Positions 47,437 to 57,740 of a DNA stretch of 64,000 bases are shown here, piece after piece; within the stretch, counting starts at the first letter, position 1, and every line of letters begins with the position of its first letter. A program made the translations under genes and the position numbers. The DNA lies in contig NZ_CP100351.1 of the NCBI RefSeq assembly GCF_024204645.1, positions 3,312,001 to 3,376,000 on the forward strand. Direction: 5' to 3'. Source of the stretch: Desulfomicrobium sp. ZS1. Lineage in GTDB: Bacteria; Desulfobacterota; Desulfovibrionia; Desulfovibrionales; Desulfomicrobiaceae. The notes beneath the pieces were generated by a model, which saw only the letters and a program-made list of their open reading frames with translations, had not been told where the DNA came from and ran no database searches.

Positions 47437-49269
47437 TTAGAGGATTCCATACAGAGGTCTTCCTGGCAGGGCAAGCTCGTCCACCTTTTTTTCGATTTCC
47501 GCCACATTGGACAGCGCCGGAGCGTGATAGGTCTTGAGCCGGGCATCGACGACCATGCTCGCGCAGCCCCAGTGCTTGCAATGCGTGAATCCGTTCAACC
47601 CGTAGGTGTCCGTGGCCGGGTCCGAGCGGGTGAAGGTCACCCACAGGAAATTATCCCAGGAATCCGCCGTGAAATCGGCGTCGTCCGCGACGACAATCAG
47701 CGGAAAACCTTGCAGGTCCCCCCTCGCCAGGATCTGACACAGATTTTCCATGGCGGGATCGTGGGTGTCGCGCGGCTGCGCATGGGGCGGGCCGGACAAA
47801 ACCAGCATGCCGGGGGCAAAGAAGCGCAGATTCGAAAAACCGTCCGGCAGGGTCAGGCCCTGCAGTGTCGTGGCCAGGGTGCGCTTGGGGCTGCCGGCCG
47901 CCGTCCACAGCACCTTGGAGCCCTGGTTGAGGCTGATGCCCGAATAATCAAGCGTGTCCATGGTCGTGCGGGTGATGAAGTGCAGGTCTCGCGACAGGTC
48001 CAGGCGCTCAAGCACGTGCCGGAAAAACCCGGGTACGTCGTGACAGGACAGGCCCGGATCGTCTTCGCGGGCGGCGAGGATCACGTACTTGGAAAGGGAG
48101 GTCTGGGTCGTGCCCAGAAGCGAAAGGCCGTTGGTGATCAGTTCCTGCGGCTGGCGGTCGCCCGCATACGGCACGTAGCGTTCGCTGCCCACGGCCAGAA
48201 GAAGCGGATGCACCCCGGCCGCATCCACGGCGTGAACCTCGTGCACGCCGCCGAAAACCTGCGGCACAAGCTCGGCAGTGAGTTCGTGAATGAAGGCCCC
48301 GAACATGGTGTCTTCCTGCGGAGGCCTGCCCACCGTGGTGAAGGGCCAGATGGCGCCTGCGCGGTGCAGTACCTCGGAGACCCGCATGACCGGGAAATCA
48401 TGCGCCAGGCTGTAATAGCCGAGATGGTCCCCGAAGGGACCTTCGGGCTTCTGCACGGCGGGGTCGATGTAGCCCCGGATGCAGAAATCCGCCTCGGCCG
48501 GCATCGGCAGCTCCCCGGGCCGCTTGACCATGGGCACCCGATGCCCGCCCAGCGCGCCGGCAAAGAGCATCTCGGCGATGCCTTCGGGCAGGGGCATGAT
48601 GGCGGCCAGCGTCATGGCCGGAGGTCCGCCCACGAAAACGTTCACAGGCAGCTGCGTTTTGCGCGCGATGGCCTCGGCATGATGATAGCCGATGCCGCGG
48701 TGGATCTGATAGTGCAGCCCCACTTCCCGGTCCCTTTCAAACTCGTTGCCCGAGAGCTGGATGCGATACATGCCCAGATTCGATCCCATGTACCCAGGCT
48801 TGGACGGGCTCTCGGAATAAACCAGCGGCAGGGTCACATAGGCACCGCCGTCCATGGGCCAGGAGATGAGCTGCGGGAGTTCTGAAATGCTGGTGGTATG
48901 GTCCAGGATCGGGCCGCCGCTCACGGTCTTGGGCAGGGTGTGCCAGGCACCCAGCGCCAGACCGGGCCAAAGCGCGGGCTTTTTCAGAACGCGAGCCGGA
49001 TCAGCCTTGGCCGAAAGCATGGCCTCCACGCGGCGCAGGGTGGAGCGAAAAATGAATTTGGTGCGCGCCAATGTACCGAAAATATTGGCGGCCATGGGAA
49101 ACTTCGTGTCCTTGACGTTGGTGAAGAGCAGCGCTGGGCCCCCGGCCTGGAAAACCCTGCGCTGGATGGCCCCGGCCTCAAGGTACGGGTCAACGGGTTC
49201 ATCAATGCGGATCAGCTGCTTGGTCCGCTCCAGGTCATCCAGGCATGATTTGAGGTTGCGGTAGATCAT
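47437..49269 (-). CDS. UbiD-family decarboxylase, probably menaquinone-pathway MqnL
   Basis: A 610-residue prenylated-FMN-dependent decarboxylase. MIYRNLKSCLDDLERTKQL at the N-terminus, LGMYRIQLSGNEFERDREVG, GGPPAMTLAAIMPLPEG, PMPAEADFCIRGYIDP and PEGPFGDHLGYYS carry the UbiD active-site region (R-x-x-E with Asp/Glu after it). At about 600 residues it matches the long menaquinone-type UbiD enzymes more than E. coli UbiD (about 500). With mqnB and mqnD in the same window, decarboxylation of a 6-naphthoate intermediate is likely. The UbiX partner is not seen. GGAG precedes the ATG. Confidence 0.88.
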   Translation of the reverse strand: MIYRNLKSCLDDLERTKQLIRIDEPVDPYLEAGAIQRRVFQAGGPALLFTNVKDTKFPMAANIFGTLARTKFIFRSTLRRVEAMLSAKADPARVLKKPALWPGLALGAWHTLPKTVSGGPILDHTTSISELPQLISWPMDGGAYVTLPLVYSESPSKPGYMGSNLGMYRIQLSGNEFERDREVGLHYQIHRGIGYHHAEAIARKTQLPVNVFVGGPPAMTLAAIMPLPEGIAEMLFAGALGGHRVPMVKRPGELPMPAEADFCIRGYIDPAVQKPEGPFGDHLGYYSLAHDFPVMRVSEVLHRAGAIWPFTTVGRPPQEDTMFGAFIHELTAELVPQVFGGVHEVHAVDAAGVHPLLLAVGSERYVPYAGDRQPQELITNGLSLLGTTQTSLSKYVILAAREDDPGLSCHDVPGFFRHVLERLDLSRDLHFITRTTMDTLDYSGISLNQGSKVLWTAAGSPKRTLATTLQGLTLPDGFSNLRFFAPGMLVLSGPPHAQPRDTHDPAMENLCQILARGDLQGFPLIVVADDADFTADSWDNFLWVTFTRSDPATDTYGLNGFTHCKHWGCASMVVDARLKTYHAPALSNVAEIEKKVDELALPGRPLYGIL

Positions 49270-49365
49270 GGGGGCTCCGGGGGGATGGGCTTGGTGGACT
49301 CTATGGACTGTTATGAACTTGATGGACGGTATAGACGGCTGGTGTGCGCCGGGGCGAATTCTTTT

Positions 49366-49761
49366 CTATCTGTGAAACGTGATGTGCACATTCGGATTCT
49401 GCCGCCACTCGTCGAATTTCTTGCGCAGCCAGCGTTTGAAGATGTTCCGTGTCGCGGGCAGGAGGATGAGCAGCCCGCAGAGGTCCGTCAGAAAGCCCGG
49501 CGTCAGCAGCACCACGCCGGCCAGAAAGATGAGCACGCCGTCGAGGAGTTCTTCGGCGGGCATGAAGCCCTGGTCCAGGTTCTCGCGGATGCGCAGCATG
49601 GTCGACATGCCCTGCATGCGCGCGAGGTGGGCTCCGGCCAGGGCCGTCAGGATGACCAGGGCGACCGTCGGAAGCGCCCCGATGGCGCCGCCAACGGTGA
49701 CCAGCAGATAAATCTCCGCCACCGGCACCAGCACAAAAAGCAAAAACAGCTTTCCAAACAT
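49366..49761 (-). CDS. fxsA: FxsA-family membrane protein
   Basis: A 131-residue inner-membrane protein. LFVLVPVAEIYLLVTVGG is the first segment, LARMQGMSTMLRIRENLDQG the central loop, PAEELLDGVLIFLAGVVLL the second, and LTPGFLTDLCGLLILLP the third, the FxsA pattern. E. coli FxsA overproduction blocks phage T7 exclusion by F; the normal role is unclear. Its start overlaps the serB stop (TAATG). Confidence 0.9.
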   Translation of the reverse strand: MFGKLFLLFVLVPVAEIYLLVTVGGAIGALPTVALVILTALAGAHLARMQGMSTMLRIRENLDQGFMPAEELLDGVLIFLAGVVLLTPGFLTDLCGLLILLPATRNIFKRWLRKKFDEWRQNPNVHITFHR

Positions 49762-50996
49762 TATTCCTCCGGTCCGGCCAGTTGATCCACGGTTTCCCGG
49801 TCCCGCAGGCCCAGAAAATAGAGCACGCCGTCAAGCCCCACGTTGGAGATGGCCTGCCCCGCGCCCTGACGGACCACAGGCTTGGCGTGAAAGGCGATGC
49901 CAAGGCCCGCCACGTCGAGCATGGGCAGATCGTTGGCCCCGTCGCCCACGGCGATGACCTGCGACAGGGAGATGTGCTCTTCGGCGGCGATGGCTTTCAG
50001 CAGCCTGGCCTTGCCCGCGCCGTCGACGATCTCGCCCACCAGGCCGCCGGTCAGGACCCCGTCCTTTATCTCAAGCTCATTGGCATGCACGTAGTCGATG
50101 CCAAGATGCTCCTGCAGGCGACGCCCGAAATAATTGAAGCCTCCGGACAGGATGGCGATGGTGTACCCCAGGCTCTTCAAGGTGCGAATCAGCCTCTCCG
50201 CGCCCTCGGTCATGGGCAGGGTCGCCGCGACATCCTGCAGCACTGTTTCGGGCAGGCCCTTGAGCAGGCTGACGCGCTTGCGCAGGCTCTGGGAAAAATC
50301 GAGTTCCCCACGCATGGCCGCCTCGGTGATGGCCGCGACCTGCTCGCCGACTCCCGCCCGCTTGGCCAGTTCGTCGATGACCTCGGCCTGGATCAGGGTC
50401 GAATCCATGTCGAAGCAGACCAGGCGGCGAATACGGCGAAACGCGTTGTCTTCCTGGAAGCCGATGTCGATGCCCTGTTCCCGGGACAGATCCAGAAAAG
50501 CGGCGCGCATGCCGGAAATGTCCTCCGGGGTGCCGCGTACGGAAAACTCCAGGCATGACCGGGGCATGGCTGGCGGATTGGCCAGGGACCTGCGGCCCGA
50601 GAGGCGGGTGATGCAGTCGATGCTCAGGCCGTGGGACGTGATCACCTCGGCCATGGCCGCCAGATTTTCCGCCGTTATCGTGCGCCCGAGCACGGTCACG
50701 ATGTGCCGCTTGCGGCCCTGCATGCCGACCCAGCGTTCGTAATCGTCCTCGGTCACGGGTGAAAACTTGAGGTGCAGGTCCTGGTTGTGGGCCCAGAAGA
50801 GAAGGTCTTTCAGGATGGGCGAGGATTCATTCTCGCGCGGCACCTCGATGAGGACGCCAAGGGAGAGGTCGTCGTGAATGACGGACTGGCTGATATCGAG
50901 GATGGTCACCCCGGACTGGGCCAGTTGCCCCATGATTCCGGCCAGCAGGCCGTCCCGGTCCATGCCGGCGATTTGGATGAGAATGATTTCGCGCAT
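49761..50996 (-). CDS. serB: Phosphoserine phosphatase with N-terminal ACT domains
   Basis: A 411-residue HAD hydrolase releasing serine from phosphoserine. ATG at 50996; the open frame extends into holB and is not used. Residues about 1-85 and 90-175 are two ACT-type domains (ILIQIAGMDRDGLLAGIMGQ and IVTVLGRTITAENLAAMAEV), which probably sense an amino acid. HAD motifs: CFDMDSTLIQAEVIDELA, ILSGGFNYF and VIAVGDGANDLPML. It starts 4 bases after holB. Confidence 0.95.
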   Translation of the reverse strand: MREIILIQIAGMDRDGLLAGIMGQLAQSGVTILDISQSVIHDDLSLGVLIEVPRENESSPILKDLLFWAHNQDLHLKFSPVTEDDYERWVGMQGRKRHIVTVLGRTITAENLAAMAEVITSHGLSIDCITRLSGRRSLANPPAMPRSCLEFSVRGTPEDISGMRAAFLDLSREQGIDIGFQEDNAFRRIRRLVCFDMDSTLIQAEVIDELAKRAGVGEQVAAITEAAMRGELDFSQSLRKRVSLLKGLPETVLQDVAATLPMTEGAERLIRTLKSLGYTIAILSGGFNYFGRRLQEHLGIDYVHANELEIKDGVLTGGLVGEIVDGAGKARLLKAIAAEEHISLSQVIAVGDGANDLPMLDVAGLGIAFHAKPVVRQGAGQAISNVGLDGVLYFLGLRDRETVDQLAGPEE

Positions 50997-51000
50997 CTTC

Positions 51001-51846
51001 TTATTTGTGCAGGAGGTTCCACATGCGGATGGCGACCCACTCCAGCACCACGGCTGGGTTGGCCCCCACGTCCAGACTTTCAAGCGCATTCTCGATGACG
51101 ACGCCGACCTGACGCACCGCGACCACATCGAGCCTAGCGGCCAGCAGACGGGCCAAATCGGTCAGGGGGTTGCCATACCCTGCCTGGACCAGGCTGCGCT
51201 GCACCTCGCGCAGAATGGAGTCAGCCATCCGCGCGTCCACATTACCCTTGCGGCCCGTCCATTCGAGCCACGCGCCCTTGCCGCTCTGGATGAACTCACA
51301 CAGGGCGCGCAGGCTGTCCCGCAGGCCAGGGTCTTCGAGATCTCCCTTAGGCCAACCCAAAGTAAGCACGAAACTGCGGGAAACCAGTGTCGGCAGCAAA
51401 ATTTCACGGCTCGGAGCCAAAAGCACAAAGACGTTGCCAGGGCTTGGCTCCTCCAAAGACTTGAGCAAGGCATTGGCCGCTCCGTCTCCCAGCGCCTGCG
51501 CCTCTGCCAGAATGACCACGCGCGGCCCCCGGCCAGCAGGCGGATCGCCGAGCACGGCGCGCACTTCCCGCACCGTGTCCACGTTGATCGAACCCTCGGC
51601 CCCGTTCAGAAGAAAAAGATCACGGCAGGCGTCATCGGCGATCTGCAGACAAATGCGGCATTTTCCGCACGGAGGAACCGCCTCGCGGCACATCAGCCGC
51701 GCGGCCCAGAAAAGGCCAAGCGCCAGACGTTCGGCGGCGTTCCCGCCTTCCAGGAGCAGTGAACTCGGCGGGGCCAGGGCGAGGCGTTCCAGAAACCCCG
51801 CGATGCGGGGCTGAGTGGAGAGGATATGCTGCCAGGATGTAGACAT
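51001..51846 (-). CDS. holB: DNA polymerase III delta-prime subunit-like clamp-loader protein
   Basis: A 281-residue protein, shorter than E. coli HolB (334). ATG at 51846 gives MSTSWQHILSTQPRI. SLLLEGGNAAERLALGLF stands where the P-loop would be but lacks GxxGxGK, as in many delta-prime subunits. CGKCRICLQI and an upstream Cys form the zinc site; VREVRAVLGDPPAG, VVILAEAQALGDGAANALLK and LEEPSPGNVFVLLAPSREIL match the SRC-like region. It lies between purA and serB. Confidence 0.85.
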   Translation of the reverse strand: MSTSWQHILSTQPRIAGFLERLALAPPSSLLLEGGNAAERLALGLFWAARLMCREAVPPCGKCRICLQIADDACRDLFLLNGAEGSINVDTVREVRAVLGDPPAGRGPRVVILAEAQALGDGAANALLKSLEEPSPGNVFVLLAPSREILLPTLVSRSFVLTLGWPKGDLEDPGLRDSLRALCEFIQSGKGAWLEWTGRKGNVDARMADSILREVQRSLVQAGYGNPLTDLARLLAARLDVVAVRQVGVVIENALESLDVGANPAVVLEWVAIRMWNLLHK

Positions 51847-51856
51847 GATAAGAAAA

Positions 51857-51874
51857 TGGGAGGCGGACCTCCCA
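51857..51874 (-). terminator. Hairpin after purA
   Basis: Minus strand TGGGAGG, loop TCCG, CCTCCCA, then TTTTC. The T tract is short and the holB start is 10 bases further, so readthrough is likely. Confidence 0.5.
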
Positions 51875-51877
51875 CTA

Positions 51878-53240
<1,363 letters not shown>

Positions 53241-53423
53241 TTTACGTAATCGATTGGTACTCGGAGTCTTGAACTTCATAATTCGCCCACCATGTGTACG
53301 GTGCCCCGAACCTTGCTCCGGCACAAGATTTGCCGTCCATCCGGGCCTGTGCTAGGGGCACATGGATTCACGCGGCACGGGCCCGCGCCTGACAACGCCA
53401 AATCCTCTTTTCGGAGAATATAT

Positions 53424-54698
53424 ATGAGTGATCTCAAGAAGATGTATCATACACTGAACCGGGACTCCTTTCCGGCCGACCTGACCTTGACCGTGGGCGG
53501 GCAGACCATCCGCTACGCCAAGAAAACCTGGAACATCGGCGGCGAACAAAAAGGATTACGCTACGGCGAAAACCCGGACCAGCCCGCCGCCCTCTACGAG
53601 GTGGTCGAGAGTTCCTTCACCATGGACGGAGTCGCTTTCCAGCAGGGGCAGCACAAGCTCGTTTCAGCCCTGACCGAGGAAAACCTGATCCAGTCCGGCA
53701 AGCATCCGGGCAAGATCAACCTGACCGACGTGGACAACGGCATCAACATGCTCCAGTACCTGACAGCCAAGCCCGCCGCCATCATCCTGAAACACAACAA
53801 CCCCTGCGGTGCGGCATGGTCCGATGACGGCCTGTTCACAGCCCTTTCCCGCGCCTTCGCCTCCGACCGCATCGCGGCTTTCGGCGGGACCATCATCGTC
53901 AACCGCACCCTCGACAAGGACTGCGCCGAATTCATAAGCGCAAGCTACTTCGAAGTCATCGCGGCCCCGGATTTCACTGCCGAGGCCCTGACCATCCTGA
54001 CTGCCAAGAAGAACCTGCGCATCATCCGCATCCCGGCGCTCGGCGAACTGGAAAAAATCGTGGGCACTCCTTTTCTGGACATCAAATCCCTGGTCGACGG
54101 TGGGCTCATCATCCAGGCCTCCTTCAGGAACAGAATCCTGACCGAAGACGACTTTCTGCCCGCCGAGACGACCAAGGACGGCACCACCTATCTGGCCCGC
54201 AAACCCAGCCACCGCGAAGCCGAAGACCTGCTCTTCGCCTGGGCCGTGGAAGCCGGAGTGACCTCCAATTCCATCATCTTCGCCCGCGACGGAGCCACGG
54301 TGTCCATCGGCACGGGTGAACAGGACCGTGTCGGCTGCGTCGAACTGACCATCCAGAAGGCCTACACCAAGTACGCCGACAAGCTGGCCTTCGAGCGGCA
54401 CGCCCTCTCCCTGTACGAACTCAAGCAAAAGGCCCTGACGGATCAGGAGCTGGCAACGTCCTTGGCCGAAATCCTGGCCCAAACCGAGCAGGACAAGGGC
54501 GGTCTGCCCGGCACGGTCCTGGTTTCGGACGGATTCTTCCCCTTCCGCGACGGTGTGGATCTGGCAGTTGCCCAGGGCGTGACCGCCATCGCCCAGCCCG
54601 GCGGCTCCATCCGCGACTGGGAAATCATTCAGGCCGTGAACAGCGCGACCCCGCAGGTGGCCATGGTCTTCACCGGCCAGCGCTCCTTCAAACACTAG
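53424..54698 (+). CDS. AICAR transformylase without the IMP cyclohydrolase domain (PurH C-terminal half)
   Basis: A 424-residue protein; ATG at 53424 with CGGAGA upstream. LRYGENPDQPAALYEV, ILKHNNPCGAAWSD (catalytic Lys-His pair), AFGGTIIVNRTLDKD, SDGFFPFRDGVDLAV and AQPGGSIRDWEII are AICAR formyltransferase signatures. The MGS-type cyclohydrolase domain that normally precedes it is absent; it is encoded separately at 59407-60000. It uses 10-formyl-THF to formylate AICAR. A short hairpin (54702-54717) without T tract follows. Confidence 0.93.
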   Translation: MSDLKKMYHTLNRDSFPADLTLTVGGQTIRYAKKTWNIGGEQKGLRYGENPDQPAALYEVVESSFTMDGVAFQQGQHKLVSALTEENLIQSGKHPGKINLTDVDNGINMLQYLTAKPAAIILKHNNPCGAAWSDDGLFTALSRAFASDRIAAFGGTIIVNRTLDKDCAEFISASYFEVIAAPDFTAEALTILTAKKNLRIIRIPALGELEKIVGTPFLDIKSLVDGGLIIQASFRNRILTEDDFLPAETTKDGTTYLARKPSHREAEDLLFAWAVEAGVTSNSIIFARDGATVSIGTGEQDRVGCVELTIQKAYTKYADKLAFERHALSLYELKQKALTDQELATSLAEILAQTEQDKGGLPGTVLVSDGFFPFRDGVDLAVAQGVTAIAQPGGSIRDWEIIQAVNSATPQVAMVFTGQRSFKH

Positions 54699-54767
54699 AA
54701 CACGGCCTCCGGGCCGTTCATCCGAGCAGGCCCGGCCGGCTCACGCGCACTGCGCATAAGGCCTTTT

Positions 54768-56810
54768 ATGTCCACCTCTCTCTCCCTGCAGCCTGGGTGC
54801 ATCATGGAATTCCTGCAGGACAACCAGCCCGTCACGGCCTGGGTCCTGGACGTCCAGGGGCCGCGCCTGCGGGTTTTCACCTCCGGACAGCGCGAGCTCA
54901 AGCTCCCCCTGTCCAGGGCCCTGCCCTGGCTTGGTCCTCAATGTCCGGCGGGCAGCAGCCGCCAGGAAATGCTCGACCTGCTGCGCACGCACAACGGCCG
55001 CCGGGAACGCCTGGCCGAGTCCGTTGACGCGCTGGAGATCTGGGACTTGGCCCAAGGCGAAGTGGACGAAGCAGGCATTGACTGGTTCGCGAGCCTGGTC
55101 TTCGAGGACGCAAGTCCCGACCAGCTCGCGGCCCTGGGGCGCAAGCTCCTGCAGACCAAGACCCATTTCAAATTCTCCCCGCCCCAGTTCGAGATATATC
55201 CGCTGGAAACCGTGGAACGCCGTCAGGAAGAAATGCGCAAGGCTCAGGAGCGCGAGCGTCTGGTCGGCTTCGGGCAGGACTTCCTGCGCGGGCTGTGGGA
55301 TATCTTCTGCAAGCGCAAAAGCGCCCTGCCCCAACCCGACCAAGAGCAGGCGGACCGCATCCGCGAACTGCTCATGACCCGCTTGTGCAGCCCCGACGAC
55401 CGGGATTCGGACGCCCTGTGGAAGACCATGAGCCAAGGCCTGCCGGAAGACCCGCACCTGCCTCTGTTCCTGGCCCAGGCCTGGGGCATCGTGCCGCCGC
55501 ATTTCAACTTCCACCTCTGCCGCGCCCAATATTACTGGGAGCCGGACTGGGCCGCAGCCCACGCCGAAGCCATAACGGACCTGCAGGAACGGGTTCTGGC
55601 TACGCGCACTGAGCCCTCCGTCAGCATCGTGACCATTGATTCCTCCAGCACCCAGGACATCGACGACGGCTTTGCGCTAACGCGTGACGAGGACGGATTC
55701 ACGCTGCATCTGGCCCTGGCCTGCCCCTGTCTGGGCTGGGAATTCGGCAGTCCTCTGGACAAGGCGGTGCTGCAGCGCTTCACCTCCCTCTATCTGCCCG
55801 AAGGCACCAGCCACATGCTGCCCGAGGCCCTGGGCAAGGATTTCTTCAGCCTCTGCGCCGGACAAGAGCGGCCGGCCCTGGTCATTTCCTTTGATCTGGA
55901 CCCGGAAGGAGCCTTGCGCTCCTTTGCTCCGCAAATCACCTGGATCCGCATAGAGGCCAATCTGACCTACACGGGCGTGGAGAACGAGATCGAGGCAGGC
56001 GCTCCGGGCATGCTGCATCACGCCCGCGACCTGGCCACCCTGCTGCGACAAGCGCGCATTCGCGAGCACGCAGTGATCATGGACCAGCCCGACCCGCGCA
56101 TGGTCTTACGCAATGACCCGGTCAACCCGGAGGTTACGGTCGTCCAGTCCGAATCCACGCCCGAAGCGCAAAAAATCGTATCCGAGTTCATGATCCTGGC
56201 CAACAAGGCCATGGGTTCCTGGGCTCGGGAAACTGGCACGGCCCTTCTTTTCAGAACCCAGAACATCACGCTGCCCGCCGAAAGCGCCGGAGTCTGGACC
56301 GATCCCACGGACATCTACCGCATCATCAACAACATGGGCCCCTCCATCCTCGAATGCGAACCCAGACGCCACGCCACCATCGGAGCCAAGGCCTATGCTC
56401 CGGTGACCTCGCCGCTCAGGCGCTATTCCGACTTCATCAACATGGCCCAGATCCTGGCCACGCTAACCGGGCAGGGACGATTGCTGGACAAGGCGGCGCT
56501 TGAGAGCTTGCTCCCGCTTTTGTCCAGCCGGGCCGAGCTGGTCGGGCAGGTGCAGCGCATGCGGCCGCGATACTGGAAGTACGAATATTTCAGACAAAAT
56601 CACAAAAAGATTCGCTGGTCCGGGATCATCGTCGATCCCGGCTCACACCTGGTGACCATTTCCCTGCCTGACCTGCAGCTCTTTCTGAAGGCCCCGCGCA
56701 AGATCTTTGGCGACAAAATCCGGCTCGGCCAGCGATTTTCCATCAGAATCGGCAAGGTCGATCCCCTGAACAACGAGATCAAGATCGTCGAGGCCTGGGA
56801 AGAGGAATGA
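54768..56810 (+). CDS. RNB-domain exoribonuclease (RNase II/R family)
   Basis: A 680-residue 3'-5' exoribonuclease-like protein. The RNB domain starts near residue 285 with IDSSSTQDIDDGFAL, where D291, D297, D299 and D300 match the four catalytic Asp residues of RNase II. LPEGTSHMLPEALGKDFFSL, EFMILANKAMGSWA and APVTSPLRRYSDFINMAQIL follow, the last including the RNA-binding Arg residues. The N-terminal 280 residues are not clear cold-shock domains and are helical; a C-terminal S1-like beta domain seems present. Start ATG at 54768. It stands 69 bases after the AICAR gene. Confidence 0.9.
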   Translation: MSTSLSLQPGCIMEFLQDNQPVTAWVLDVQGPRLRVFTSGQRELKLPLSRALPWLGPQCPAGSSRQEMLDLLRTHNGRRERLAESVDALEIWDLAQGEVDEAGIDWFASLVFEDASPDQLAALGRKLLQTKTHFKFSPPQFEIYPLETVERRQEEMRKAQERERLVGFGQDFLRGLWDIFCKRKSALPQPDQEQADRIRELLMTRLCSPDDRDSDALWKTMSQGLPEDPHLPLFLAQAWGIVPPHFNFHLCRAQYYWEPDWAAAHAEAITDLQERVLATRTEPSVSIVTIDSSSTQDIDDGFALTRDEDGFTLHLALACPCLGWEFGSPLDKAVLQRFTSLYLPEGTSHMLPEALGKDFFSLCAGQERPALVISFDLDPEGALRSFAPQITWIRIEANLTYTGVENEIEAGAPGMLHHARDLATLLRQARIREHAVIMDQPDPRMVLRNDPVNPEVTVVQSESTPEAQKIVSEFMILANKAMGSWARETGTALLFRTQNITLPAESAGVWTDPTDIYRIINNMGPSILECEPRRHATIGAKAYAPVTSPLRRYSDFINMAQILATLTGQGRLLDKAALESLLPLLSSRAELVGQVQRMRPRYWKYEYFRQNHKKIRWSGIIVDPGSHLVTISLPDLQLFLKAPRKIFGDKIRLGQRFSIRIGKVDPLNNEIKIVEAWEEE

Positions 56811-56889
56811 GCTTGTCCGGCCAGCCATTTTCGAGTAGGTGATTTCGGCACATGCCAATCCAACTTTCCAAAGACCAAGGAGACTGCAC

Positions 56890-57474
56890 ATGGTGACAAT
56901 ATTCTGGCTCGCAATCAGCTATCTTCTGGGTGCCATGCCCTTCGGCCTTTTAATCTCCAGAACCTGTTGCGGCATCGATCCGCGCGAACAGGGCAGCGGC
57001 AACATCGGAGCCACCAATGTCGGCCGTCTCTGCGGCACCAAGTATGGAGCCCTGACCCTGGCTCTGGACATGATCAAAGGCTTTCTGCCCGTGGCCCTGG
57101 CCACAACCTTCTCGGATTCCTCCTTTTTTCTGACGCTGGTCGCCACGGCTGCGATCTGTGGGCACATGTTCTCCATATTTCTGCACGGCAAAGGCGGCAA
57201 AGGCGTGGCCACCTGGGTGGGAGCCTTTGTGGCCATCTCCACCTCCGGAACAATCCTCTGCGGCTTGGGCTTCCTGGCAGCCCTGTACTTCTATAATTTC
57301 GTATCCCTGGCCTCCCTGGTCATGGTCGCGCTCATGCCCGTGGTCCTGCTCTTCCAGGGCATGTTCGGCGCCATACCTCTGGCACTGGTGCTCATGGCGC
57401 TGATTTTCTGGAAGCACTCCGCAAACATCCAGCGCCTCATGGCCGGTGAAGAGCATCCCTGGAAAATGAAGTAG
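56890..57474 (+). CDS. plsY: Acyl-phosphate:glycerol-3-phosphate acyltransferase
   Basis: A 194-residue integral membrane enzyme for the first acylation of glycerol-3-phosphate. ATG at 56890 with AAGGAGA upstream. YLLGAMPFGLLISR, GSGNIGATNVGRLCG (phosphate loop), GHMFSIFLHGKGGKGVAT (motif 2) and IFWKHSANIQRLMAGEE (motif 3) give the complete PlsY set over five membrane segments. It uses the product of gpsA. Confidence 0.96.
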   Translation: MVTIFWLAISYLLGAMPFGLLISRTCCGIDPREQGSGNIGATNVGRLCGTKYGALTLALDMIKGFLPVALATTFSDSSFFLTLVATAAICGHMFSIFLHGKGGKGVATWVGAFVAISTSGTILCGLGFLAALYFYNFVSLASLVMVALMPVVLLFQGMFGAIPLALVLMALIFWKHSANIQRLMAGEEHPWKMK

Positions 57475-57491
57475 CCTCAAGTCCTGAATAC

Positions 57492-57538
57492 AACGCGAAA
57501 AGCGCGAAAACCGACGGGGTTTTCGCGCTTTTCGCGTT
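57492..57538 (+). terminator. Long perfect hairpin after plsY
   Basis: 21-bp perfect stem between 57492-57512 and 57518-57538 with a five-base loop, built from the repeated unit CGCGAAAA. It ends in TTTC; it should stop plsY transcription. Confidence 0.8.
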
Positions 57539-57582
57539 TCAAAGAAGATGCCCGGAGGGGCGAAGGATTCGTGCCGGAGGAA

Positions 57583-57706
57583 GCATGGATTCCCGCCTTC
57601 GCGGGAATGACGTGGCGCGAGGCGAAAATTCTTAGCCATCATCCAAGAGTAAATACAAATTCAGACGTTGTTCATGTGTCATTCCCGCGAAGGCGGGAAT
57701 CCATGC
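57583..57706. repeat. REP-like inverted repeat pair
   Basis: 29-bp arms at 57583-57611 and 57678-57706 are exact inverted copies. Each arm is itself a near-palindrome, ATTCCCGC-GAAG-GCGGGAAT, flanked by GTC and CCATGC. The 66-base centre has no reading frame. The motif is of a type found dispersed in many proteobacterial genomes. Confidence 0.85.
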
Positions 57707-57740
57707 CCTTATCGGAGGAGGCTCCGCACTGGGCACCGCG

